DNA of 64,000 bases. Source: Microthrixaceae bacterium. GTDB lineage: Bacteria; Actinomycetota; Acidimicrobiia; Acidimicrobiales; Microtrichaceae. Below are positions 1 through 9,015 of this stretch, in pieces (the stretch's first letter is position 1; every line of letters begins with the position of its first letter). The DNA lies in NCBI GenBank assembly GCA_023958095.1, contig JAMLGJ010000009.1, forward strand, positions 44,511 through 108,510. Reading direction: 5' to 3'. Both the position numbers and the translations under genes were made by a program. The notes below the pieces were generated by a model. It was not told the origin of the DNA. It made no database searches and saw nothing but the letters and a program-made list of their open reading frames with translations.

Positions 1-1023
1 CGAGCGGACCGCGTCCATGGAGCCCTGCGGGTCGGGTGCCGAGGCGTCGACCACGTGGACCAACAGGTCGGCCTCGTTGACCACGTCGAGGGTGGTGCGG
101 AACGCCTCGACCAGCTGGTGCGGCAACTTGCGCACGAACCCCACGGTGTCGGTCAGCAGCACCGTCTCACCTCCCGGCAACGACAGCCGCCGGGTGGTCG
201 CATCCAGGGTTGCGAACAGCCTGTCCTCGACCAGCACCCCGGCATCGGTGAGCCTGTTCAGCAGGGTCGACTTGCCCGCGTTGGTGTAGCCGACGACGAC
301 CACGTGCGGTATTCCCGAACGCTCGCGCGCCTTGTGCTGGTTGGACCGGTGGGACCCGATTCGCTCCAGGTCCGACTCGAGCTTGTGTATCTGGCGTTGG
401 ATCCGGCGCCTGTCGATCTCGAACTGCGTCTCACCCGGTCCCCGGCGGGCGCCGATGCCACCGGCCTGCTGGGACAGCGCTGCTCCCTTGCCGCGCAGGC
501 GAGGGAGCCGGTAGCGGTACAGGGCCAGTTGCACCTGCGCCTTGCCCTCCTGGCTGTGCGCGTTCTGGGCGAAGATGTCGAGGATCACCGCGGTGCGGTC
601 GATCGCGGAACGCCCGAGCGCCCTGGTCAGGTTGTTCTGCTGGGCAGGGCTCAGCTCGTCGTCGAAGACCACGGTGTCGACGTCCAGCGCCTCGGACAGC
701 GCATGGATCTCCTCGACCTTGCCCTGCCCCACGAAGGTCGCGGGGTCCGGGCTCCTGCGCCTCTGGACGATCCGGCCCACCTCGTCCGCTCCCGCCGTGT
801 CGACCAGCAGCGAGAGCTCGTCCAGCGAGGCCTCCACGGCTTCGGCGTCGTGAGGAGGCATGTCGACTCCCACCAGCAGGATCCGCTCCCTGAAGGTGCG
901 CTCGATGAACGCACCGGTCTCACCACCGAAGTCACCGAAGCCTCCGCGGTGCGTGCCCGCTGCTTCCCCGGACACACCCGGGGCAGCGCTCCCCCGGCGG
1001 TCGTCGGGCTCCGGGCCGCTCAC
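1..1023 (-). CDS. hflX: GTPase HflX (3' part beyond window)
   Basis: Ribosome-associated GTPase of the HflX family, which in other bacteria splits or rescues stalled ribosomes. Only the first 341 codons are inside the window; the C-terminal end runs off the left edge. The family signature GARRGPGETQFEIDRRR is visible in the N-terminal half, followed by a coiled segment, then the G1 P-loop (GYTNAGKST), the switch region (FATLDATTRR) and the G3 motif DTVGF. The start is a GTG at 1023-1021 that overlaps the dapF stop as GTGA, so the gene is translationally coupled to dapF as the last gene of the miaB operon. Identity is firm; the start is well supported by the overlap. Confidence 0.93.
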   Translation of the reverse strand, partial: MSGPEPDDRRGSAAPGVSGEAAGTHRGGFGDFGGETGAFIERTFRERILLVGVDMPPHDAEAVEASLDELSLLVDTAGADEVGRIVQRRRSPDPATFVGQGKVEEIHALSEALDVDTVVFDDELSPAQQNNLTRALGRSAIDRTAVILDIFAQNAHSQEGKAQVQLALYRYRLPRLRGKGAALSQQAGGIGARRGPGETQFEIDRRRIQRQIHKLESDLERIGSHRSNQHKARERSGIPHVVVVGYTNAGKSTLLNRLTDAGVLVEDRLFATLDATTRRLSLPGGETVLLTDTVGFVRKLPHQLVEAFRTTLDVVNEADLLVHVVDASAPDPQGSMDAVRS

Positions 1024-1871
1024 CGGGCTCGCTCCCCGGCGGCGTTCCCGGGATCCACGGGCACGACCACGTCGGCCACGAACACCGACTCACCGGTCAG
1101 CAGCACCCGGTCTCCGTCCAGCTGCACCTCGGCGCGGCCGCCGGGCATCGCGACCTCGACGGGCCGGTCCACCGGGTCCACTCCTCCCCAGCCGGCGGCT
1201 GCCACGACGGCCGCAGCCGCGCCCGACCCGCAGGCCCGGGTGACGCCTGCACCTCGTTCCCAGACGCGCAGGTCGAGGTGAGCAGCGTCGCGGACCGACA
1301 CGAAGTGCACGTTGATGCCAGCGGGATAACCCGCTTCGAGCTCCGCGCCGTCGCGCTCGACCTGCACCGCATCGACGTCACCGACCTCGAGCACGAGGTG
1401 GGGGTTCCCGATGTCCACCGTCGCGACGTTGGCAGCACCCCACTGTCGCGTCGCCTCGGTGGGGTCAGGGCCTTCGCTGGTCGAACCCATGTCCACGGTG
1501 AACATGGCGCGCCGCGCAGGATCCCCTGAGGCGAGGGCCACCGGTCGCAGCCCACCGTCGGTCTCGATCAACAGCTTCGAACCCCCGCCTCCGGAGCCGG
1601 CTCGCAGGAGTGCCTGGGCGAGGCACCTGATCCCGTTGCCCGAGATCTCGGCGCGCGACCCATCGGAGTTCAACAGCACCATTGCAGCGTCATGGGCAGG
1701 GTCCTTCGGGGCGAGCCCGATGATGAGTCCATCGGCCCCGACCCCGAGGTGGCGATCACAGAGGTGGCGCGCCAGGTCGGGGTCGGCCGCGATGTTCGGA
1801 TTGTGTGCTTCGAGCGCGACCAGGAAGTCGTTGCCCAAGCCGTGGTACTTGCCGAGTCGCATCTGGTCCAT
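1020..1871 (-). CDS. dapF: Diaminopimelate epimerase DapF, with one catalytic Cys replaced by Ser
   Basis: Interconverts LL- and meso-diaminopimelate, the step before meso-DAP enters peptidoglycan and lysine synthesis. About 283 aa, normal for the family. I start it at ATG 1871, where AAGGA lies just upstream and the conserved KYHGLGNDF follows; a second ATG at 1862 is possible. The second active-site motif ERGAGVTRACGSGA is intact (Cys214). The first motif, normally CGNGxRC, reads SGNGIRC here, so the position equivalent to the first catalytic cysteine is Ser77, with a cysteine retained at 83. All other fold motifs are normal and the gene sits in an operon, so I read it as a functional lineage variant rather than a pseudogene. 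dapA and dapB occur elsewhere in the window. Confidence 0.9.
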   Translation of the reverse strand: MDQMRLGKYHGLGNDFLVALEAHNPNIAADPDLARHLCDRHLGVGADGLIIGLAPKDPAHDAAMVLLNSDGSRAEISGNGIRCLAQALLRAGSGGGGSKLLIETDGGLRPVALASGDPARRAMFTVDMGSTSEGPDPTEATRQWGAANVATVDIGNPHLVLEVGDVDAVQVERDGAELEAGYPAGINVHFVSVRDAAHLDLRVWERGAGVTRACGSGAAAAVVAAAGWGGVDPVDRPVEVAMPGGRAEVQLDGDRVLLTGESVFVADVVVPVDPGNAAGERAR

Positions 1872-1936
1872 CTCGTCCTTGCCCACCTGCGCAGGTCCCT
1901 TCAGGACCGTAGCTGCGCCGCGGGGCGACTCCACGG

Positions 1937-2920
1937 TCACTTCCGGAACCCGCCCGCGATCCCTGCTGCGACCGAGTCGACCGAGCGGCCGCCGTCCCCC
2001 GGGGGAGCCACCCAGCGGATCCGGGGATCCCGCGAGAACCACCTCACCTGGCGCACCGCGAAGCGCCGCGTGCGCACCTTGGTGTCCTCGACGGCCTCCT
2101 CGAGGGTCCGACGGCCCTCGAGGTGCGCGATCAGGTCGCGGTAGCCGAGGGCCTGCGAGGCGTTGCGCGAGAGGCCTCCGGGCACCTCGAGCAGCGAGGC
2201 CACCTCGTCGAGGAACCCGGCCTCCATCTGGGCGTCCACCCGCTCGCGGATCGAGGTCGTCATGGACGCACGCGACGGCCCCAGCGCGTAGAGCTCCACG
2301 TCGGTCGCAGGGAAGTCGTCGAAGGAGGAGCCGTGCTCCGAGAACGGGGTGCCGCTCCCGATCGTCACCTCGAGGGCACGGACGATGCGGCGGCGGTTCC
2401 CCGGGGGAATCCGCTCCAGGGCCCGTGGATCGAGCTCCGCCAGCCGCCGGGCGAGCTCGTCGGTGTCGGCAACCGACTCGAGCTCGGCGGCGACCTCGGG
2501 GAAGTGCGGCGGCGGGTCGAACCCGTCGACCAGCCCCCTCACGTACAGACCGGTTCCCCCGACGAGCAGGGCATTGGCCCCTCTCGCGCGGATCCCCTCC
2601 AGGGCTCGGCGCGCCGCTTCGAGGAACCGGGGCAGGTCGTGGTCCTCGGTCGGTTCGGCCACGTCGATCATGTGGTGGGGCACCTCTCGCCGCTCATCGG
2701 CTCCCGGCTTCGCGGTGCCGATGTCCATGCGCCTGTAGACCTGCATCGAGTCACACGAGACGATCTCGGTGCTCCGGCCGGTCGAGTTCCACAGGCGGGC
2801 GAGGGCCATGGCCACCGCGGACTTCCCCGAGGCGGTGGGACCGAGGATCGCGATCCGGCGAGCTCCGGGCGGATCGCTGCCCGTGGTCGGGCTCGACCCC
2901 TCAGGGGTGCTGCGCGGCAC
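1937..2920 (-). CDS. miaA: tRNA dimethylallyltransferase MiaA
   Basis: Transfers a dimethylallyl group to A37 of tRNAs reading U-starting codons, making i6A, the substrate of MiaB encoded two genes upstream. The P-loop GPTASGKS is near the N-terminus, followed by CDSMQVYRRMDIGTAKP, HHMIDV and GGTGLYVRGL, all typical of MiaA. The start is uncertain: no ATG lies close to the P-loop, and I chose the GTG at 2920, which gives about 327 aa and overlaps the preceding gene by 20 bases. A longer proline-rich N-terminal extension from 3001 is open but is probably not translated. Confidence 0.9.
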   Translation of the reverse strand: MPRSTPEGSSPTTGSDPPGARRIAILGPTASGKSAVAMALARLWNSTGRSTEIVSCDSMQVYRRMDIGTAKPGADERREVPHHMIDVAEPTEDHDLPRFLEAARRALEGIRARGANALLVGGTGLYVRGLVDGFDPPPHFPEVAAELESVADTDELARRLAELDPRALERIPPGNRRRIVRALEVTIGSGTPFSEHGSSFDDFPATDVELYALGPSRASMTTSIRERVDAQMEAGFLDEVASLLEVPGGLSRNASQALGYRDLIAHLEGRRTLEEAVEDTKVRTRRFAVRQVRWFSRDPRIRWVAPPGDGGRSVDSVAAGIAGGFRK

Positions 2921-3536
2921 GGTGGGTACCGGGGTCGTGCTCGGTGGTGAGCTGCCGGGCGAGCAACCACCAGTCGAGGCGTACGGGGTCGACTCGCACA
3001 CCGAGGCGCTCGAACAGCTCGGGCACCGTCATCGGGCCCAGTTCCGAGGCGACCGACGCCGCGGCGGCTGCCAGGTCCCGGTGAGGGTCGGCCAGCGCGA
3101 CACGCTCCCAGCCCCCGAACCCCACGGACTCTCCCTGCCGGCAACAGAGCGCCCCGAGGCCTGCATCGCCGTGGCTCACCACGAGATGTGCTTCCGGGGC
3201 CTCCCCGATGCGCAGGAGCCCCTCTTCGAGCACCACGAGCAACTCGGGACGGCTCATGTGTGCATAGGCGGGATCGAGTGGTGCATCCGCGTGTGAGTCG
3301 GTGAAGTCACGGGCGTCCTCGAGCACCTCCGCGAGCCGCAGCGGCTGGGGGCGACGCGGGTCTCCGGGGCCGGGCGCCGCGACGGCCTGCAGCGCTTCGA
3401 GTGCGCCTGCGAGCATCGTGACGGTGTGACCCGGGTCGAAGCGGTACTCCGCGGAGTCGGCGGTGTCGTAGGTGCCGGCACCGTCCACCGCAACCCCTGC
3501 GGTGAGGAGGAACTCCGGTGTGTGCCCCGAGCGCAT
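2901..3536 (-). CDS. APH-like phosphotransferase C-lobe protein
   Basis: A 211-aa protein that I place in the aminoglycoside phosphotransferase/protein-kinase-like fold from its C-terminal half. It has an HGDAGLGAL segment where the catalytic loop HGD is expected, then a G-W-x-x-V-A-L-A-D-P-H-R-D-L-A stretch resembling the D-P-x-x-D-L-A helix, and a closing R-L-D-W-W-L-L helix. The N-terminal nucleotide-binding lobe is missing or very short, so the length is below the 250-300 aa usual for APH. The start ATG overlaps the miaB stop (TGATG), and the 3' end overlaps miaA, so it is embedded between the two steps of ms2i6A tRNA modification. The substrate is unknown. Confidence 0.6.
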   Translation of the reverse strand: MRSGHTPEFLLTAGVAVDGAGTYDTADSAEYRFDPGHTVTMLAGALEALQAVAAPGPGDPRRPQPLRLAEVLEDARDFTDSHADAPLDPAYAHMSRPELLVVLEEGLLRIGEAPEAHLVVSHGDAGLGALCCRQGESVGFGGWERVALADPHRDLAAAAASVASELGPMTVPELFERLGVRVDPVRLDWWLLARQLTTEHDPGTHRAAQHP

Positions 3537-5029
3537 CAGAGCGCTGCAACGGGGATCTTCGTGCGGTGCTTCGGCGTGGACAGCACCTCCACGAGGGATC
3601 CGATCAGGTGGGTGGTGGAGGCCGAGGTCACCTCCACCTCTGCGTAGGACCCGGGCCTCAGGGGGCGCTGCGGCTCGAAGTGCACCAGGCGGTTGTGGCG
3701 GGTGCGTCCGGTGAGGCGCCGCGGGTCGCGCTTGGAAGGCCCCTCCACCAGGACCTCCTCGCGCCGACCGACCCTCGCCTCGTTCGCCATGCGGCTCGAA
3801 CGCTCGACCACCGCACGCAACCGCGACATGCGTTCGGTGGCGACGGCCCTGGGCACCTCGGGGGCTTCACTGGCAGCAGCCTCGGTACCGGGTCGTGGCG
3901 AGTAGACGAACGTGTAGGCGTTGTCGTAGGCGGCCTCGGCGGCCACCTCGAGGGTCGCCTCGAAGTCGGCGTCGCTCTCTCCGGGGAAGCCCACGATGAT
4001 GTCGGTGCTCACCGCCAGGTCGCCCACGACTGCGCGTGCCTCGGAGAGCCGCTGCAGGTATCGCTCGGCGGTGTAGCCGCGGTGCATGGCAGCGAGCACC
4101 TCGTCACTGCCCGACTGCAACGGGAGGTGCAGGTGTTCACAGACCGCCGCCACGTCGGCCATCGCCGCGATCGTGTCCGAGCGCAGGTCCTTGGGGTGCG
4201 GACTCGTGTAGCGGATCCGCTCGATGCCGGGCACCTCCCCGGCCGCACGCAACAGGTCCGAGAACAGCGGCCGTGGCCTCCGCTCACCCTGCATCCAGCT
4301 ACCGCCGACCCGGTGTCTCATGGTCGCGGGTTCCTCACCGTGGGCCGCCTTCAGCTCCGAGCGTGCTGACAGCGTCAGGTCACGGCCATAGGAGTTCACG
4401 TTCTGCCCCAGGAGTGTCACCTCGGTCACGCCCTGCGCGGCGGCCCGCTCGAGTTCGGCGAGGATGTCCCCGAAGGGCCGGCTCACCTCGGGGCCCCTCA
4501 CCGCGGGCACGATGCAGAATGCGCAGTTGTTGTCACAGCCGACCTGGATGGTGACCCAGGCCGCCCACGGGTTCTCGCGAACCACCGGCAGCGCCGAGGG
4601 GAACTGCTCGTTGTCCGCGTCCACGGTCGCCTCGAGTATCTCGACGATCGGGCGACCCGACTCGCGGTGGTCCGCAAGCAGTTCAACCGCGCGCCCGACG
4701 TTGTGGGTGCCGAGCACCACATCGACGTGCGGAGCGCGTTCGAGAAGGCTCTCACGATCCTTCTGGGCGAGGCATCCAGCCACCATGATCTCGAGGTCCG
4801 AGCCCTCTGCGGAGCGCCGCTCCTTCAGCCCCTTGAGGTGCCCGAGCGTGCCGTAGAGCCTCGTGTCGGCACCCTCACGGATGCAGCAGGTGTTCAACAC
4901 GACCACGTCCGCCTCCGACTCGTCCCGGGCGGGTTCGTAGCCGTCGCCCTCGAGCAGTCCTGCAAGGCGTTCGGAGTCGTGCTCGTTCATCTGGCACCCG
5001 AAGGTGCGCACCAGGTACCGCTTGGCCAC
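3536..5029 (-). CDS. miaB: tRNA-2-methylthio-N6-dimethylallyladenosine synthase MiaB
   Basis: Radical SAM methylthiotransferase that adds the 2-methylthio group to i6A37 in tRNA. The N-terminal UPF0004 domain begins YLVRTFGCQMNEHDSERL and contains NTCCIREGA; the radical SAM motif is CDNNCAFC, followed by IVPAVRGPEVSR; a C-terminal TRAM-like domain ends the protein (497 aa). It starts with GTG at 5029, six bases after a TANNNT box, so it is probably leaderless and the first gene of the miaB, APH-like, miaA, dapF, hflX operon. An internal glycine/basic insertion of roughly 30 aa near residue 240 is longer than in most homologues. Confidence 0.95.
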   Translation of the reverse strand: MAKRYLVRTFGCQMNEHDSERLAGLLEGDGYEPARDESEADVVVLNTCCIREGADTRLYGTLGHLKGLKERRSAEGSDLEIMVAGCLAQKDRESLLERAPHVDVVLGTHNVGRAVELLADHRESGRPIVEILEATVDADNEQFPSALPVVRENPWAAWVTIQVGCDNNCAFCIVPAVRGPEVSRPFGDILAELERAAAQGVTEVTLLGQNVNSYGRDLTLSARSELKAAHGEEPATMRHRVGGSWMQGERRPRPLFSDLLRAAGEVPGIERIRYTSPHPKDLRSDTIAAMADVAAVCEHLHLPLQSGSDEVLAAMHRGYTAERYLQRLSEARAVVGDLAVSTDIIVGFPGESDADFEATLEVAAEAAYDNAYTFVYSPRPGTEAAASEAPEVPRAVATERMSRLRAVVERSSRMANEARVGRREEVLVEGPSKRDPRRLTGRTRHNRLVHFEPQRPLRPGSYAEVEVTSASTTHLIGSLVEVLSTPKHRTKIPVAAL

Positions 5030-5035
5030 CGCGCA

Positions 5036-5041
5036 AGCGTA
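5036..5041 (-). promoter_or_regulatory. -10 box for leaderless miaB
   Basis: TACGCT on the minus strand, six bases before the GTG of miaB and with no Shine-Dalgarno sequence between. This fits the TANNNT-N6-start pattern repeated throughout the window. Confidence 0.5.
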
Positions 5042-5080
5042 GGCGTTCGGACCCGCGGCCCGGTCCTCGGCCGCCGCTGT

Positions 5081-5118
5081 CTCCCAGCATGGCTCGAGGC
5101 TCCCAGCATGGCTCGAGG
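5081..5118. repeat. 19-bp direct tandem duplication
   Basis: Two exact, adjacent copies of ctcccagcatggctcgagg lie in the short gap between recA and miaB. No coding function is evident. They look like a recent replication-slippage duplication. Confidence 0.9.
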
Positions 5119-5171
5119 CTTCCTGCAGGGCCCGAGGGCCGGGCAGGCGGGGCCGCGTCGTCGTGGCGGGT

Positions 5172-6257
<1,086 letters not shown>

Positions 6258-6447
6258 CTCGGATGCTCCTTCGTTCCGGGGTTCTTCGACTGTGTGCGTT
6301 TCGAGGGGAGGTGGGGTTCCGGGTTCTCGAACCGGGTTCGACCGGCGTGGACGAATCTACGAAGGGGGTGTGACAGGCCCCCTTCGCCCATCGGACCCGG
6401 GCCCGGCTACCGAGCCCTCGACCCGCTGCCCCGGTGGGGATGACACC

Positions 6448-6477
6448 AATGTAGTTCCGAACGGGTGTTCGATTCAA
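6448..6477 (-). promoter_or_regulatory. SOS-controlled recA promoter with LexA box
   Basis: On the minus strand, TTGAAT (6477-6472) and TACATT (6453-6448) form a -35/-10 pair with an 18-base spacer. The spacer contains CGAACACCCGTTCG (6471-6458), a perfect match to the Gram-positive LexA box CGAACNNNNGTTCG. LexA bound there would cover the promoter, so recA should be DNA-damage inducible. The implied transcription start leaves a leader of about 185 bases before recA. Confidence 0.85.
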
Positions 6478-6501
6478 GCATTTCCCGGGCGGGACCCGGG
6501 C

Positions 6502-7050
6502 TCAGAGGGGGAAGCGGTGCAGTACCTCGTGGAGGGCTCCTCCGGGGTCGGTCACCGAGGCAACCAACTCGAGCCGCGTGGGTCGCCAGCTCGCCGAGAC
6601 CCGCTGTCCGAGCACCGCTGTGAGGTCCCGAACGTGATCCTCGTCCGCCCGCCCCCGGATCCTCCCGAGGGTCAGGTGGCCCAGGAAGGGTCGCTCGAAG
6701 GGCTTCTCCGTGAAGGGCTCGAGTGCATGACGAACCGCCTCAGCCAGTGGTTCCAGTCCCTGCACCGGCACCATGACGACCTTCGGGCCCAGCCGCTGGA
6801 CACTCGGCCCGAGCGTCGCGGTGCAACTCGGCAACCGGGCACCGGCCAGTGCGGCCGTCACCGGGTCCACCCCGCAACGGCCCAGGAAGGCCAGCGTCAC
6901 GTGCAGTTGCTCCTCGGGCAGCCGGCGGAAGCCCGCTGCGGGCGGCAGGTCCAGTACGGCAATCGACTCCCTTGCCGGCCGGGGTGGACGCAGCGCCACG
7001 AAGAGACGGCGCGCATCGCCGGAACGACCGTCGCCGGGGGTCTCAGTCAC
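6502..7050 (-). CDS. thpR: RNA 2',3'-cyclic phosphodiesterase (2'-5' RNA ligase family)
   Basis: Member of the 2H phosphoesterase superfamily; bacterial ThpR hydrolyses 2',3'-cyclic phosphate RNA ends. Both catalytic HxT motifs are present: LHVTLAFLG near residue 50 and LGHLTLGRIRG near residue 123. The N-terminus RRLFVALRPP is typical, and 182 aa is normal. The GTG start at 7050 lies just past the cinA stop, inside a 16-bp tandem repeat, so cinA and thpR are probably co-transcribed ahead of the recA promoter. Biological substrate unknown. Confidence 0.88.
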   Translation of the reverse strand: MTETPGDGRSGDARRLFVALRPPRPARESIAVLDLPPAAGFRRLPEEQLHVTLAFLGRCGVDPVTAALAGARLPSCTATLGPSVQRLGPKVVMVPVQGLEPLAEAVRHALEPFTEKPFERPFLGHLTLGRIRGRADEDHVRDLTAVLGQRVSASWRPTRLELVASVTDPGGALHEVLHRFPL

Positions 7051-7076
7051 CGGGGGTGTCAGTCACCGGGGGTGTC
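7032..7076. repeat. 16-bp tandem repeat at the cinA/thpR junction
   Basis: Read on the minus strand, GACACCCCCGGTGACT occurs twice in a row, followed by a degenerate third copy (GAGACCCCCGGCGACG). The repeat encodes the last residues of CinA (DTPGD) with its stop codon, and also the first codons of thpR (VTETPGD). The thpR start therefore appears to have been made or shifted by the duplication. Confidence 0.8.
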
Positions 7077-8336
7077 ATGGTCGAGCAGGCGCCTCCGCAA
7101 CATCCCGAGCACCGTGATCACCGTGAACTCCCTCACCTGGCGACGCCGTCCGGGAAGGCGCACCCGGATCGACTCCACGCTGCCCGCAGCGGATGGATCA
7201 CCCACCACCACGGCCATGCACACCGTCCCCGGCGGTTGGCCCTCAGCGGGGTCCGGACCGGCCACTCCGGTTGTCGCGACGGCGACGTCTGCGCCGAGGC
7301 GCTCTCGTACACCCACCGCCATGCGACGAGCCGCCTCCTCGGTCACCACCGGACCTTCTGGCACTCCCAGCACGGAGGTTTTCACCGCCGCCGAATAGCT
7401 GATCACCCCGCCCAGGAACACATCACTGGCACCGGGCACGTCACAGATCCTGGATCCGACCATCCCCCCGGTCAGTGACTCGGCGGTCGCCAGGGTCATG
7501 GACCGGTCCCGCAGCATCTGCAGCACCACCGACTCCATGGTGTCGTCGTCGGTTCCGAACACCAGCGGCCCAAGGAGCTCGCGCAGCCGCGCCTCCTCCT
7601 CGGCGAGCATGCGTTCGGCTTCCTCGGCGGTGTCGCACTTCGCGGTGATGCGCACCTTGAGCCCCTCGGCTCCCGACGCGAGGAAGGCCAGGGTCGGGTT
7701 CCCGATCCGATCCAGTTCGAATATCCGGTCGGCCAGCAACTCGGCGAGGCCCGACTCCGATTCACCCCAGGTGCGGAGCACCCGCGAGCGGATCACGCTG
7801 TTCAGGCCCGCCCGTCTTTGCAGGTCCGGCAGCACGGTGCCCTGCAGCATCTCCTTCATCTCCCAGGGCACGCCGGGCACCGCATAGATGACCTTCGGGT
7901 CGCCCTCGAAGACCATCGGACAGACCAGACCGGGGGCGGTGCCGGGCATCTGCTCGATGAACTCCGCACCCTCGGGTCGCTTCGCCTGCAACAGGTTGTT
8001 CTCGGGCATGCGCCGGCTCCGGCCCGCGAACCTGGAGATGATGCGCTCCTCCATCTCCTCGTCGGCCTGCAGGCCCACCCCCATGACCTCGGCGATGGCG
8101 ACACGGGTGAGGTCGTCCTGGGTGGGACCGAGCCCTCCGCAGCAGATCACCGCATCGCTGCGACCCAGCGCCGTACGCAGGACCTCGACGATTCGGGCCG
8201 TGTTGTCCCCCACCTTGACCTGGAAATGGCTGTCCAGACCGGCCAACGCGAGCTGTTCACCCATCCACGCGGAGTTCGTGTCGTCGATCTGGCCCAACAG
8301 CAGCTCGGTTCCGATCGCCACCACTTCGACCCGCAT
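7059..8336 (-). CDS. cinA: CinA family nicotinamide-nucleotide amidohydrolase
   Basis: Two-domain CinA protein, 425 aa. The N-terminal MoeA-like (COG1058) domain begins VEVVAIGTELLLGQIDDTNS and contains GGLGPTQDD. The C-terminal PncC-type deamidase domain has ATAESLTGGMVGSRI, the G-x-I-S-Y-S segment and TTGVAGPD. In other bacteria it recycles NMN to nicotinate mononucleotide and hydrolyses ADP-ribose. It neighbours pgsA and recA, the arrangement known from many Gram-positives. ATG at 8336 is six bases after TAGGTT, with no Shine-Dalgarno sequence, so it is probably leaderless. Confidence 0.95.
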   Translation of the reverse strand: MRVEVVAIGTELLLGQIDDTNSAWMGEQLALAGLDSHFQVKVGDNTARIVEVLRTALGRSDAVICCGGLGPTQDDLTRVAIAEVMGVGLQADEEMEERIISRFAGRSRRMPENNLLQAKRPEGAEFIEQMPGTAPGLVCPMVFEGDPKVIYAVPGVPWEMKEMLQGTVLPDLQRRAGLNSVIRSRVLRTWGESESGLAELLADRIFELDRIGNPTLAFLASGAEGLKVRITAKCDTAEEAERMLAEEEARLRELLGPLVFGTDDDTMESVVLQMLRDRSMTLATAESLTGGMVGSRICDVPGASDVFLGGVISYSAAVKTSVLGVPEGPVVTEEAARRMAVGVRERLGADVAVATTGVAGPDPAEGQPPGTVCMAVVVGDPSAAGSVESIRVRLPGRRRQVREFTVITVLGMLRRRLLDHDTPGD

Positions 8337-8342
8337 GCCGTG

Positions 8343-8348
8343 AACCTA
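8343..8348 (-). promoter_or_regulatory. -10 box for leaderless cinA
   Basis: TAGGTT six bases upstream of the cinA ATG on the minus strand; no ribosome-binding site follows it. Confidence 0.5.
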
Positions 8349-8421
8349 CAGGGACACGCCCCTGCGAAGGGACCATTCACCCGGGGCTCCGCCGGTGCCC
8401 GGAACGGGGCGGATCGACGCC

Positions 8422-9015
8422 TCAGTCCCCCATCGAGGTCGCCCTCGAACCGGCGCGTATGTACTGGAGCGCGCTGACCCATGCCACCACCACGGCCAGC
8501 CAGAGGCAGCTCTGGGCCAACCAGTGCAACGAGGCAGTCCAGGGCCAGATCACCAACGAGACCGAGGAGAACTGCAGGAAGGTCTTGGCCTTCGCCACCT
8601 TCGAGGCCTGCACGGCCAGCCCATGTCTCGCCCAGTACGACCGGAACGCCGAGATGACCGCCTCGCGAAGCGTGACCAGGGCGACCGGGAACCACCAGAA
8701 CTCGCCCGCCAGGACCACGGCCCACAGCCCGCCGAGTGCCAGCACCTTGTCGGCGAGCGGGTCGAGGAACGCACCTGAACGCGTTGTGCCCTGCCGTCGG
8801 GCCAGGTAGCCGTCCAGGCTGTCCGAAGCGGTGACGACCAGCCACAGGGCGAACACCCCCCAGCCGGCGCCCTTGTCGATGATCAACCAGAACACCACTG
8901 GCGACAACAGGAGTCGCACCAGGGTGATCACGTTCGCCGGAGTCAGCACCGCGGATGGCCCGAAGGCCTTCTGCGCCTCCTTGCGCACCTCCACCGGGTC
9001 CCCCGTCCCCGTCAC
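8422..9015 (-). CDS. pgsA: CDP-diacylglycerol-glycerol-3-phosphate 3-phosphatidyltransferase
   Basis: Integral membrane CDP-alcohol phosphatidyltransferase that makes phosphatidylglycerophosphate. The diagnostic motif D-G-x2-A-R-x8-G-x3-D-x3-D is complete (DGYLARRQGTTRSGAFLDPL, then ADK), with several hydrophobic segments including one near VFALWLVVTASDS. 197 aa is normal. The start is the GTG at 9015, which overlaps the rimO stop as GTGA; an upstream frame extension encodes only arginine-rich sequence and is not credible. Conserved order rimO, pgsA, cinA. Could belong to a related CDP-alcohol transferase, but context favours PgsA. Confidence 0.92.
   Translation of the reverse strand: MTGTGDPVEVRKEAQKAFGPSAVLTPANVITLVRLLLSPVVFWLIIDKGAGWGVFALWLVVTASDSLDGYLARRQGTTRSGAFLDPLADKVLALGGLWAVVLAGEFWWFPVALVTLREAVISAFRSYWARHGLAVQASKVAKAKTFLQFSSVSLVIWPWTASLHWLAQSCLWLAVVVAWVSALQYIRAGSRATSMGD

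Noticed and set aside
1872..2042. Longer DapF N-terminus
   Set aside because: It would overlap miaA and is Pro/Arg/Gly-rich; the family start KYHGLGNDF is a few residues after ATG 1871.
6327..6341. 15-bp palindrome TCGAACCGGGTTCGA in the recA leader as a second LexA box
   Set aside because: The half-sites GAAC and GTTC are separated by three bases, not four, and it lies inside the leader rather than the promoter.
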